From Aquificaceae bacterium (lineage in GTDB: Bacteria; Aquificota; Aquificia; Aquificales; Aquificaceae), in assembly GCA_025057715.1 (NCBI GenBank), contig JANWVD010000004.1, forward strand, positions 1 through 16,169: DNA of 16,169 bases, in the 5' to 3' direction. Made by a program: the position numbers and the translations under genes. Numbering within the stretch: the first letter of the stretch is position 1; every line of letters begins with the position of its first letter. The notes below the pieces were generated by a model. The model saw only the letters and a program-made list of their open reading frames with translations, was not told the origin of the DNA and searched no databases. Shown here piece after piece: positions 1 to 6,974 of this stretch.

Positions 1-2
1 CC

Positions 3-872
3 CCAATGGAAGTAAATTCAGAGACTATCAACATCCTTGAAAAATTTGCCTCTTTAAACCCGCTTCATAATAAGATAGCTTATGAGGGAATAGAGCTGAG
101 TCTAAAGACCTTTCAATCTTCTCGCCATTTTGCAATTTTTGATACAGATTTTCACAAAACCATTCCAGAGCATGCAAAAATATACGGCTTAGATTATGAG
201 TTTTATTTAAAAGGCATAAAAAAATATGGCTTTCACGGAATATCCTACTCTTACTTGCTCGACCTTAGCAAGGAGATTTTAAACAATCAAAAACCAAATT
301 TAATTGCTCTTCACCTTGGCTCTGGAAGTAGCGCCTGCGCTATAAAGGAAGGGGCTTCTTTTGACACTTCCATGGGCTTTAGCCCTCTTGAGGGACTTCT
401 TATGCTCTCAAGACCTGGGGATATTGATGCCGGGGTTATCTTAGAGCTCTTAAAGCTGGGATATACAGCAAAAGAACTCGAGGAGATGCTATATAAAAAC
501 TCTGGCATTAGGGCAATTGCAAAGGCTGATGATTTTGAAACGCTTTTAAAGCTAAAAGCTAACGATGCTATAGCGCGTCTTGCATACGAGGCTTTTTTGC
601 ATAGAATCATCAAATATGTCGGTGCCTACTGGGTTTTACTTGGCAATGTTGATGTTTTGGTCTTTTCCGGCGGCATTGGTGAAAATAGCTACGAGCTAAG
701 GCAGGACCTTTGCAAAGCCTTAGAGCCCTTTGGGGTGAAAATAGACAACTTTAAAAATAGAGAAAACGCCACATCAATTGAGACCAAAGATTCAAAAATC
801 AAGGTCTTGGTTCTTAAAACTGACGAAGAGATGCAGATGGTTAAAATACTTATAAAGCATCTTGGATGGTAA
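3..872 (+). CDS. ackA: Acetate kinase, C-terminal ~290 residues (cut by window edge)
   Basis: This is the 3' part of acetate kinase, which interconverts acetate plus ATP and acetyl phosphate plus ADP in the cytosol. The frame is open to the left edge, so roughly the first 110 residues of a ~400-aa family member lie outside the window and the first ATG seen is internal. Family blocks visible in order are NPLHNK, FDTDFH with TIPEHA, KYGFHGIS, HLGSGSSACAI, DTSMGFSPLEGL, RPGDIDAG and FSGGIGENS. These are the acetate/propionate kinase signatures, including the Asp and His of the FDT-FH block and the phosphate-binding HLG-G-S loop. The usual LVMGTRSGD reads LLMLSRPGD, a mild deviation. The stop overlaps the tgt start by 7 bp, so the two are probably co-transcribed. 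A partner phosphotransacetylase is not visible. Confidence 0.93.
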   Translation, partial: PMEVNSETINILEKFASLNPLHNKIAYEGIELSLKTFQSSRHFAIFDTDFHKTIPEHAKIYGLDYEFYLKGIKKYGFHGISYSYLLDLSKEILNNQKPNLIALHLGSGSSACAIKEGASFDTSMGFSPLEGLLMLSRPGDIDAGVILELLKLGYTAKELEEMLYKNSGIRAIAKADDFETLLKLKANDAIARLAYEAFLHRIIKYVGAYWVLLGNVDVLVFSGGIGENSYELRQDLCKALEPFGVKIDNFKNRENATSIETKDSKIKVLVLKTDEEMQMVKILIKHLGW

Positions 873-2008
873 AGTTCGAGCTTTACGCGCAAAGCTCTCT
901 GGCTCGCGCCGGGGTTCTTAAAACAGATTTGGGTGAGGTTTTAACCCCGGTTTTTATGCCCGTTGGCACTCAGGGCACTATCAAGGCAATCACTTGGCGA
1001 GATATCAAAGAGCTTGGTTTTAAGCTAGTTCTTGCAAATACATATCATCTTTACCTAAGACCGGGAATTGATGTCATTAAGTCCTTTGGGGGGCTAAATA
1101 GATTTGTTGGCTTTGATGGGCCTATCCTTACCGATAGCGGCGGGTTTCAGGTCTTTTCTCTTTCGCGCCGAAGGCGCGGTTTTGAATCAAGAGTAAGGGT
1201 TTTAGAAGAGGGGGTGGAATTTCGCGACCACCTTGCGGGGGATTTGCACCTCTTTACGCCTGAGAGGGTGATAGAGCTTCAAAGAGTGTTTGGCTCTCGG
1301 ATTGTTATGCCGCTTGATGTATGCGTAGAATACGGGGCTAGCAAGGAAGAGGTAAAAGAGGGGGTTATGAAAACAATTAGGTGGCTTGATAGAAGCTTAA
1401 GAGCTAAGTTAGAGCCAACTCAGGCGCTTTTTGGTATAATCCAAGGCGGGGTTTTTAAAGACCTTAGGCGCGAAAGCGCGCTCATGAGTTTAGAAAGAGA
1501 CCTTCCAGGCTATGCCATTGGGGGTTTATCTGTTGGTGAGTCTCAAGAGGAGATGCTCGAAAGTGCCTTCGTGGTTTGCGAGCTAATTCCAAAAGAAAAG
1601 CCCAGATATTTAATGGGCGTTGGGATGCCAGAGGATGTTCTTAAAGCCATAGGGCTTGGGGTAGATATGTTTGACTGCGTTGCGCCAACGAGGATGGCAA
1701 GGACAGGCACTCTCTTTACCAGCTTTGGAAGGCTTAATATCAGAAACGCCATCTTTGCCAAGGATGAAAGACCGGTGGATAGCCTTTGTGATTGCTATAC
1801 ATGTCAGAACTTCTCACGGGCTTATTTAAGGCACTTATTTAATTCTGAAGAGATAACCGCTTACATTTTGGCAACTATTCACAATCTTCGCTTTTATAAG
1901 CGCTTAATGGATGGCGCAAGGGAGGCGATAATCTCTAACAGCTTTGAAAAGTTTCAAGCTGAGACCCTTCAAAAACTTCAATACAAAGAGGGGATTTTTA
2001 TATCCTAA
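866..2008 (+). CDS. tgt: tRNA-guanine(34) transglycosylase
   Basis: Tgt exchanges guanine 34 of GUN anticodons for preQ1 in the queuosine pathway. The 380-aa length matches bacterial family members. Visible motifs are TPVFMPVGTQGT, NTYHL-LRPG, TDSGGFQVFS with Asp90, GIIQGG, GYAIGGLSVGE, MGVG-PEDVL, MFDCVAPTR with the nucleophilic Asp, and the zinc site C-C--C plus the His of TIHNLR. Residues 100-106 (Ser-Arg-Arg-Arg-Arg-Gly-Phe), just after the conserved FSL, have no counterpart in the E. coli or Aquifex sequences as I recall them. They are encoded by exactly 21 nt (1163-1183) that carry a perfect GC-rich palindrome, so they look like an in-frame repeat insertion. The ATG overlaps the ackA stop, and trm1 follows directly. 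Confidence 0.95.
   Translation: MVKFELYAQSSLARAGVLKTDLGEVLTPVFMPVGTQGTIKAITWRDIKELGFKLVLANTYHLYLRPGIDVIKSFGGLNRFVGFDGPILTDSGGFQVFSLSRRRRGFESRVRVLEEGVEFRDHLAGDLHLFTPERVIELQRVFGSRIVMPLDVCVEYGASKEEVKEGVMKTIRWLDRSLRAKLEPTQALFGIIQGGVFKDLRRESALMSLERDLPGYAIGGLSVGESQEEMLESAFVVCELIPKEKPRYLMGVGMPEDVLKAIGLGVDMFDCVAPTRMARTGTLFTSFGRLNIRNAIFAKDERPVDSLCDCYTCQNFSRAYLRHLFNSEEITAYILATIHNLRFYKRLMDGAREAIISNSFEKFQAETLQKLQYKEGIFIS
1163..1183 (+). repeat. Palindromic repeat inserted in frame in tgt
   Basis: Bases 1164-1178 form a perfect palindrome: arms CGCGCC and GGCGCG around a GAA loop, followed by GTTTT. The 14-mer GCGCCGAAGGCGCG recurs in fmt at 7768-7781. A similar unit with the same flanks (TTTCGCGCCG-AGG then GCGGT and GAA) lies in the spacer at 13058-13079. 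Bases 1163-1183 encode the seven residues that are extra relative to the Tgt family. The palindrome is seen directly; that it arose by insertion is inferred from the protein alignment made by eye. Confidence 0.6.
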
Positions 2009-2009
2009 G

Positions 2010-3122
2010 GTGATAAAAGAGGGCAAAGCCGTTTTGGATATTGAGATTCCCAAGGTAGTATCTTCCAAGATGGGGGTTTTTTATAACCCCAAGATGCGGA
2101 TAAATAGGGATATAACTATTTTTATACTCTCTAAAGTCAGTAGAAATCTCAGAATCTGTGACCCGCTTGGGGCAAGTGGAATAAGGAGCTTAAGGATTCT
2201 TTTAGAGCTCTCTAATGTCAAAGAGCTAATTTACAACGACATAGATAAAAAAGCCTGCGAATTTTTCCGAAGGATGCTATCTCTTAACGGGCTTGATTCA
2301 GCCCCCGTGAAAATTTACTGCGCGGATGCGAGCTATCTGCTTGGTTCTATAAGGGGTTTTGACTATATTGACATTGACCCCTTTGGCTCGCCGGTGGGCT
2401 TTTTGCAAAGCGCCATAATTTCTTTAAATAGGCACGGGCTTTTGGCAGTTAGTGCAACTGACACCTCGGTGCTCTCTGGCACCTATCCTCAGGTTTGCAA
2501 AAGGCGCTATGGGGCAAGCCCTCTTTTGGAGGCTGAATTTTACCACGAGATTGGTCTAAGGATACTCATAAAGCGCGTGATTGAAGAGGGGGCAAAGCTG
2601 GACTTTGCAATGCGCCCTCTTTTGGCTTACTCTCACCTTCACTACATGAGAGCTTTTTTTATAAAAGATATTGGCTCAAAACGCGCTGACGCGCAAACAG
2701 AGAAGATAGGCTACATCCTCTTTTGCCCTTCTTGCATCTTTAGGGATAGGGTAAGCCTCGATGAAATATACACGACTTGTCCTATTTGCTCCTCGAGGCT
2801 AAAGCTGGCGGGTCCTCTTTGGATAGGTCAAATCCTTGATAGGGATATTTTGCACCAAGAGACTAACTTGCCCACCATCTCAAAAGAGGCGCTTAGGCTT
2901 CTTGAAATGCTTAAGTTAGAATCCTTAAAAACCTCGGTCGGATTTTACACAATTCCCGCGCTTTGCAAAAAGCTGAAAATCCCTCAGCCACCGCCGCTAC
3001 ATTTTTTAATTGACTTGCTTGAGGGCTCAAGGACGCACATGCACCCTCAGGGCATAAGGACGGACTTAGAGCCAACAGAGATTATCAGGAGATTAAGCGA
3101 ATGGAGCTTAAAGAGCTCTTAG
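2010..3122 (+). CDS. trm1: tRNA (guanine(26)-N2)-dimethyltransferase Trm1
   Basis: Trm1 uses S-adenosylmethionine to make m2G or m2,2G at tRNA position 26; Aquifex Trm1 also acts at position 27. The N-terminus (EGKAVLDIEIPKVVSS then VFYNPKMRINRD) closely resembles Aquifex Trm1. The SAM-binding DPLGASGIR lies near residues 51-59 and the catalytic DIDPFGSP near 121-128. A zinc-ribbon set C239/C242/C257/C260 and GPLWIGQI follow in the C-terminal half. I chose the GTG at 2010, one base after the tgt stop, because family members begin directly at the E-G-A segment. An in-frame ATG at 1944 would add 22 residues that overlap tgt and lack homology. It gives ~370 aa. The 3' end overlaps the next gene by 22 bp. 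In bacteria this enzyme is uncommon, which is the main lineage clue here. Confidence 0.93.
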   Translation: MIKEGKAVLDIEIPKVVSSKMGVFYNPKMRINRDITIFILSKVSRNLRICDPLGASGIRSLRILLELSNVKELIYNDIDKKACEFFRRMLSLNGLDSAPVKIYCADASYLLGSIRGFDYIDIDPFGSPVGFLQSAIISLNRHGLLAVSATDTSVLSGTYPQVCKRRYGASPLLEAEFYHEIGLRILIKRVIEEGAKLDFAMRPLLAYSHLHYMRAFFIKDIGSKRADAQTEKIGYILFCPSCIFRDRVSLDEIYTTCPICSSRLKLAGPLWIGQILDRDILHQETNLPTISKEALRLLEMLKLESLKTSVGFYTIPALCKKLKIPQPPPLHFLIDLLEGSRTHMHPQGIRTDLEPTEIIRRLSEWSLKSS

Positions 3123-3613
3123 ATAGACTCAAAGAGCTAAAGGGGGTTGCTTTTCTCTCGCCTCGCGAGGAGTGGTTTGTAAGTAGGGTCATTAGCGAGG
3201 GCTTTAGCCCCGAGGTGGTTTTTGAGGCTGTCTCTAAGTTTTTAAACTCCCAGCCAGAGCAAAGACGCCAAAAGGTGCCGATATACCTATGCTATAAGCT
3301 CCTTACAAAGATGCGAAAGGGCTTGCCGCTTTGGCGAGAGAGATTTGAGGAGAAGCTAAACTACGCCATCTTAGTTGGTGCAAAAGCCCAGCTTTTTGAA
3401 CCAAAAGATGAAGAGAGCGCGGAAAGATTTCTCTTAGAGCTTGAACAAAAGCTGGCTTTAGAGCTCTTAAAAAAGCTAAGCAAGGGCGAGAGGTTAAAAA
3501 TTGCCAAAACCTTCAGCGCTTTTAAAGATTCCCAAGAGCTCTATAAAGACTTGGTAAGAAGAGAGATTTTAAAACTCTTTGGCATAAAGCCCTTCAGCCT
3601 CTACATTGACTGA
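3101..3613 (+). CDS. Uncharacterised helical protein downstream of trm1
   Basis: I do not recognise this 170-aa protein. It is rich in Lys, Glu, Leu and Arg and is predicted by eye to be almost wholly alpha-helical, with no signal peptide, membrane segment or Cys/His metal cluster. The middle holds a basic stretch near residues 50-80 (PEQRRQK, LLTKMRKG, LWRERFEEK), and the last third is a charged possible coiled coil (FLLELEQKLALELLKKL). Its ATG lies inside the last codons of trm1 (22-bp overlap), which suggests translational coupling and possibly a tRNA- or RNA-related role, but that is only context. Its final 45 bp overlap the 3' end of trpE on the other strand. The consistent frame and codon use match its neighbours, so it is probably a real gene. 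Confidence 0.75.
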   Translation: MELKELLDRLKELKGVAFLSPREEWFVSRVISEGFSPEVVFEAVSKFLNSQPEQRRQKVPIYLCYKLLTKMRKGLPLWRERFEEKLNYAILVGAKAQLFEPKDEESAERFLLELEQKLALELLKKLSKGERLKIAKTFSAFKDSQELYKDLVRREILKLFGIKPFSLYID

Positions 3614-4942
3614 GAGGGCAATTTTGAGAGCTTTTATTATGGCGCTTGCTTTGTTTTTGACCTCTTTTAGCTCAAGCTCTGGCAAAGAGTCTGCAACTAT
3701 GCCAGCCCCTGCTTGTATAAATACCTTGTCACCTTTGATTATCGCCGTTCTTATCGCTATTGCCATGTCCATGTTTTTGTTAAAAGAGATATAGCCAACT
3801 GCCCCTGCGTAGATTCCTCTTCTGTGGGGTTCAAGCTCGCTCAGTATTTGCATCGCCCGAATTTTAGGAGCTCCAGAAACAGTTCCAGCTGGTAGCATCG
3901 CCTTTAAAACCTGCGTTGGCGAGATGTTTTCTTTTAAAATGCCCTCTACATCGCTAACTATGTGCATAACGTGGGAAAATTTCTCTATTTGCATAAGCGA
4001 GGTGACTTTGACGCTGCCTGGGATGCAAACTTTAGATAGGTCATTTCGCGCAAGGTCAACGAGCATTATATGTTCTGCTCTCTCTTTTGGGTCGTTTATG
4101 AGCTCTAATTCGAGCTCTCTATCTTGATTTTCGTCCTTTCCTCTTTTGCGAGTTCCTGCGATTGGTCTTGTTAGCACTTTTTTATCTTGCGCCTTGACCA
4201 ATGCCTCTGGCGAAGAGCCAACGATGCTAATTTCCCCAAGCTCGAGGAAAAACATGTAAGGCGACGGATTGACATACCTCAGAGCTCTATAGAGCATTAC
4301 TGGGTCTATTTCGGCCTGCAGGTAAAAGGCCCTTGATAATACTGCTTGGATAATGTCGCCTTCTTTGATGTATTCTTTGATTTTAGCCACTGACTTTATA
4401 AATTCCTCGTCCGTCATGCTTGAATTTAGCTCAATGTCTTTAAATCCGTCTATTGAAATTTCTAATGGTCTGACTGATGTTTTAAATATCAGCTCTTTGG
4501 TGTTTTTTATTATCTGCTTTGCACTATCTTTGTTGGGGGCTATTATCTCTATCGTTGAGCTAAAGTTGTCATATACTAAAACGAGCTCTGTAAAAAAGAA
4601 AAACACCTCGTCGCAGCTATAGAGCTCATAAAGTGGCGTTTTAACCTTTGCATAGTGGGTAATTGTTTCATAGGTGCAAAACCCGACCATTCCACCTATG
4701 AATTTATGAGGTAAGTCTGAGGTAAAGCCGCTAATTGCTTCATCTAAAGCCCTAAGTGGGTCTATAGAGTCTTTGATAGCTCTTTCCCCAAAGGCCAAAA
4801 AGGAATATCTTCCCCAGCTTCCTGTGTTTTGTGCACTCTCTAAAAGGGCGCTGTATTTCCAGTTTTTGCGAAGCTTTAAATAAAGCGAAAGCGGCGTTTC
4901 AGTATCTGCGACAAACTTTTCTGAAATGAGCTCTAAAGCCAA
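3569..4942 (-). CDS. trpE: Anthranilate synthase component I
   Basis: TrpE makes anthranilate from chorismate with ammonia supplied by the TrpG glutaminase, the first step of tryptophan synthesis. At 457 aa it is of normal length. The N-terminal LLES and the later NPSPYMFFLEL are the elements that bind feedback tryptophan in the family. The chorismate-binding half shows PIAGTRKRG, DLARNDLSKVC, SHVMHIVSDVEG, LPAGTVSGAPKIRAM and the glycine-rich QAGAGIVADS. The PIAGT sequence argues for TrpE, because the related PabB carries PIKGT. The start is a TTG with a good GGAGG site inside the end of purN, and only 2 bp separate the two genes. No trpG is in the window. The last 45 bp overlap the convergent unknown gene, leaving no room for a terminator between them. 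Confidence 0.93.
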   Translation of the reverse strand: MALELISEKFVADTETPLSLYLKLRKNWKYSALLESAQNTGSWGRYSFLAFGERAIKDSIDPLRALDEAISGFTSDLPHKFIGGMVGFCTYETITHYAKVKTPLYELYSCDEVFFFFTELVLVYDNFSSTIEIIAPNKDSAKQIIKNTKELIFKTSVRPLEISIDGFKDIELNSSMTDEEFIKSVAKIKEYIKEGDIIQAVLSRAFYLQAEIDPVMLYRALRYVNPSPYMFFLELGEISIVGSSPEALVKAQDKKVLTRPIAGTRKRGKDENQDRELELELINDPKERAEHIMLVDLARNDLSKVCIPGSVKVTSLMQIEKFSHVMHIVSDVEGILKENISPTQVLKAMLPAGTVSGAPKIRAMQILSELEPHRRGIYAGAVGYISFNKNMDMAIAIRTAIIKGDKVFIQAGAGIVADSLPELELKEVKNKASAIIKALKIALSVNVEAEGLYAKEF

Positions 4943-4944
4943 GC

Positions 4945-5592
4945 TTAAAATTCCTCCAGCGCTGGATTGACCGGCAATGTGCCGTATTTTGCGCCTTCAA
5001 CTAAAACCTTCCTTCCAACTACCTTGACCCTATTGGCTAAAATCCAGCTTATGGCCTGAAGCAAGCATCTATGCTCGAGCTTTAGAATCTTTTCAGAAAG
5101 GCTCTCTTCGCAATCGCTTGGCTCAATTGGGACGCAGGCTTGGACTATGACAGGACCCATGTCAACCTCCTTGCTAACAAAGTGAACGCTACAGCCACTA
5201 ATTAAAGCCCCGAATTCAATCGCTTTCTTTTGAGCCTTTATGCCAGCAAAAGCTGGCGTAATTGCAGGATGGATGTTAATAGCCCTGAGGTTAAAAGCCT
5301 CAACAAATTTCTCTCCAAGCACCCTCATAAACCCCGCTAAAACCACGAGATTTATACCTTCTAAAACGAGACTCTCAACCAAGGCTTCCTCAAAAGATTC
5401 TCTATTAACAAAGTCAGAGGGTTTAATGACCTTGTGCTTAATATTATGCCGCTTGCATCTTTCAAGCGCTAAAGCCTTTTCTTTGTCTGATATCACAATC
5501 CCAATCTCTGCATTTAATTTTTTGGACTCTATTGCATCTATAATTGCCTGGAGGTTTGTGCCTCTGCCAGATACTAAAACCGCTATTCTCAC
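4945..5592 (-). CDS. purN: Phosphoribosylglycinamide formyltransferase
   Basis: PurN transfers a formyl group from 10-formyltetrahydrofolate to glycinamide ribonucleotide, the third step of purine synthesis. The 215-aa sequence opens with the phosphate-binding VLVSGRGTNLQA. It carries LAGFMRVLG and the catalytic triad Asn106, His108 (INIHP) and Asp144 (DMGPVI), at the positions expected from E. coli PurN. The usual HPSLLPAFPG loop reads HPAITPAFAG, a small deviation that keeps the fold residues. It starts at GTG, overlapping the stop of the upstream HEPN gene by 4 bp (GTGA), and trpE follows after 2 bp, so all three are almost certainly one transcript. Fmt, in the same formyl-folate superfamily, lies 1.4 kb away on the other strand. 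Confidence 0.95.
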   Translation of the reverse strand: MRIAVLVSGRGTNLQAIIDAIESKKLNAEIGIVISDKEKALALERCKRHNIKHKVIKPSDFVNRESFEEALVESLVLEGINLVVLAGFMRVLGEKFVEAFNLRAINIHPAITPAFAGIKAQKKAIEFGALISGCSVHFVSKEVDMGPVIVQACVPIEPSDCEESLSEKILKLEHRCLLQAISWILANRVKVVGRKVLVEGAKYGTLPVNPALEEF

Positions 5593-6440
5593 CTTTGAAT
5601 TATAAGCGCTTTTTTAAGCCCCTGAGAATGAGCGCTTAAAAGAGTCTTAAAGTGCGGCAAAAGCTCAGAGAGCTCTTCATAGAGCTCTTCGTTTTTAACT
5701 TCCCAGCTTGAAGATAGCTTATCTTTTAGCCTATGCATCCTAAGCGCTATATCTTTTAGCTCCGCGGGCAAGACATTGATTTCAATCAAGGAGCTAAAGC
5801 AATCTTGGCTTAACTTTTTAACCCCGAGCCTACTTGCAATGTGCTTGCAAATATCAAATAAGCTATCAAACACCACAAAGTAAAAATACCTCGCTCTATC
5901 ATAATACATCGGGCTTTTACAAAATTCTTCCTTTCCTTTAGCCAAAACAAATTCAATTTTTGAAACATAATCAATAACCTTCTTTGCCTTATCCGTCAAG
6001 AATTCAAAATCAATCAAAAACGGATTGTTTTCCCTCGTGCGCACAAAGTTTGCTATAAACTTGGCAAAGTCTTTGATATCTGGCAAAGATGTCTCTAAAA
6101 AGCTTTTTAGAAGCTCCCAATCCATGTGGTTTTTTAAATCTCTATAGCTAAAGTAAAATTCCTCGATTGGTTTAAGGTCCTTTTCAAAGCCAATACTCTT
6201 TCCAAGCGTTGAAACGCACTCTTTGCCAGAGCTTTTAATCTCAAGAACGACCGAAAGATGCCTACAAGCCCTTAAAAGCGACTCAAAGAGCAAGTTAAAG
6301 CTAACCCTTAGCTTATCAGAAAAGAGCTCCCTATCGCCCTGCGGCGCACTCTTTAAGAGCTTAAGAATCTCTCCATAAGCCCTTTCCATGGAATATAGGC
6401 TCTCTAAAATCAGCGATATCTTCACCTTCTTTTGAGCCAC
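5589..6440 (-). CDS. Tandem HepT-like (HEPN, DUF86) protein
   Basis: This 283-aa protein appears to be two HepT-like HEPN domains in a row. HEPN proteins are often RNases of toxin-antitoxin or defence systems, using an R-x4-6-H motif. Residues ~35-130 have the family's helical layout (LRVSFNLLFESLLRACRHL) and keep Arg100-x4-His105 in YRDLKNH. Residues ~150-275 match DUF86 closely (DICKHIASRLG, then FSSLIEINVLPAELK and RMHRLKDKLSS). There the expected Arg and His of the M--FRN-LVH motif are Lys239 and Ser244, so this half is probably catalytically dead. The HxY tyrosine that MntA-type antitoxins AMPylate is absent in both halves, and no MNT nucleotidyltransferase gene is adjacent. The gene starts at GTG, 43 bp after the CZB gene, and overlaps purN by 4 bp. 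The assignment rests on pattern matching by eye; toxicity is not implied. Confidence 0.65.
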   Translation of the reverse strand: MAQKKVKISLILESLYSMERAYGEILKLLKSAPQGDRELFSDKLRVSFNLLFESLLRACRHLSVVLEIKSSGKECVSTLGKSIGFEKDLKPIEEFYFSYRDLKNHMDWELLKSFLETSLPDIKDFAKFIANFVRTRENNPFLIDFEFLTDKAKKVIDYVSKIEFVLAKGKEEFCKSPMYYDRARYFYFVVFDSLFDICKHIASRLGVKKLSQDCFSSLIEINVLPAELKDIALRMHRLKDKLSSSWEVKNEELYEELSELLPHFKTLLSAHSQGLKKALIIQR

Positions 6441-6483
6441 TAAAATAAATTATTCCCCTTTAGATAAATATCAGGATGAGCTC

Positions 6484-6840
6484 TTAACTCTTAAGCATTT
6501 TCTCAAGCCTTAAAAGTAGCTTATATAGCTCAAAAGAGGCCTTTTCGACCTCCTTAAGGAGTTCTTCGTCGGGATTTAAAATGTCAACCTTTTTCGCAAG
6601 CTCGTGGAATTGACAGTGATAGTCTTCTATCTCGAGAATGACCCTTTTCACTTCTTCCGGGAATTGGTCTATGTTGGGCATGATATCTCTATAAAACACC
6701 TGACCAAAGGCGCAGCAGTTTTCCTTTACATCTCTGCAGCATTCTTTGTGATTAAACGCTTGCTTATTCTCTACCGCAAGTTTCAACCTCTTTTTGTAAA
6801 CCTCGTGCTGGGCTATGTAAAAGTTGATGTCTATCTTCAT
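6484..6840 (-). CDS. Stand-alone CZB-domain zinc-binding protein
   Basis: The 118-aa protein is essentially one chemoreceptor zinc-binding (CZB) domain with no attached receptor, cyclase or other output domain. The published CZB pattern is met at every fixed position: His12-x-x-Tyr15, then 27 residues to Cys43-x-Phe45-Gly46-x-Val48, then 26 residues to His75-x3-His79. The three His and one Cys would bind zinc. In characterised proteins CZB domains sense zinc, pH or hypochlorite through the Cys-zinc site. Extra cysteines (34, 35, 42, 76) near the site could add redox chemistry, which is inference. It is the first gene of the operon that continues with the HEPN protein, purN and trpE, and it has the best ribosome site in the window. 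Confidence 0.8.
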   Translation of the reverse strand: MKIDINFYIAQHEVYKKRLKLAVENKQAFNHKECCRDVKENCCAFGQVFYRDIMPNIDQFPEEVKRVILEIEDYHCQFHELAKKVDILNPDEELLKEVEKASFELYKLLLRLEKMLKS

Positions 6841-6845
6841 AGCGG

Positions 6846-6853
6846 CACCTCCC
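6846..6853 (-). promoter_or_regulatory. Strong Shine-Dalgarno site of the CZB gene
   Basis: On the minus strand GGGAGGTG lies five bases before the ATG at 6840. This is a near-perfect match to the 16S anti-SD and fixes the start. It contrasts with the other operon-leading genes here, which show no such site. Confidence 0.75.
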
Positions 6854-6920
6854 TAAGGCGAAATATTAGCCAAACAATCTTACCTAAATTTTTCCTAACC
6901 GATACACTAAAGACCACTTT

Positions 6921-6959
6921 AACATAAGTCCCAAAGCATTAGGGAAGAGCTCTTATGTT
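6921..6959. promoter_or_regulatory. Inverted repeat in the CZB-fmt divergent spacer
   Basis: AACATAAG (6921-6928) is perfectly inverted as CTTATGTT (6952-6959). A second inner pair, TCCC (6929-6932) and GGGA (6942-6945), could extend the stem with a bulge. It ends 15 bp before the fmt ATG and overlaps where an fmt promoter -35 region would lie, so an operator is possible. It could equally be a hairpin without function. Confidence 0.4.
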
Positions 6960-6963
6960 GATT

Positions 6964-6969
6964 TAATAT
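6964..6969 (+). promoter_or_regulatory. Candidate -10 element of fmt
   Basis: TAATAT lies five bases before the fmt ATG and no Shine-Dalgarno sequence is present. If it is used, transcription would begin at or next to the start codon, giving a leaderless mRNA. A -35 box is not evident. Confidence 0.35.
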
Positions 6970-6974
6970 TCCCA

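Noticed and set aside
1944..2009. Upstream ATG start for trm1
   Set aside because: It would add 22 residues lying wholly over tgt and absent from Aquifex Trm1; the GTG at 2010 matches the family start.
2681..2694. ACGCGCTGACGCGC in trm1 as another palindrome copy
   Set aside because: Arms are only 4 bp and lack the GCGCC/GGCGC form shared by the others.
3569..4942. PabB (aminodeoxychorismate synthase) instead of TrpE
   Set aside because: The PIAGT sequence and the tryptophan-binding LLES motif fit TrpE; PabB has PIKGT.
5589..6440. HepT/MntA toxin-antitoxin module
   Set aside because: No nucleotidyltransferase (GSx10DxD) gene lies beside it and the AMPylation tyrosine is missing, so a standard module is not supported.
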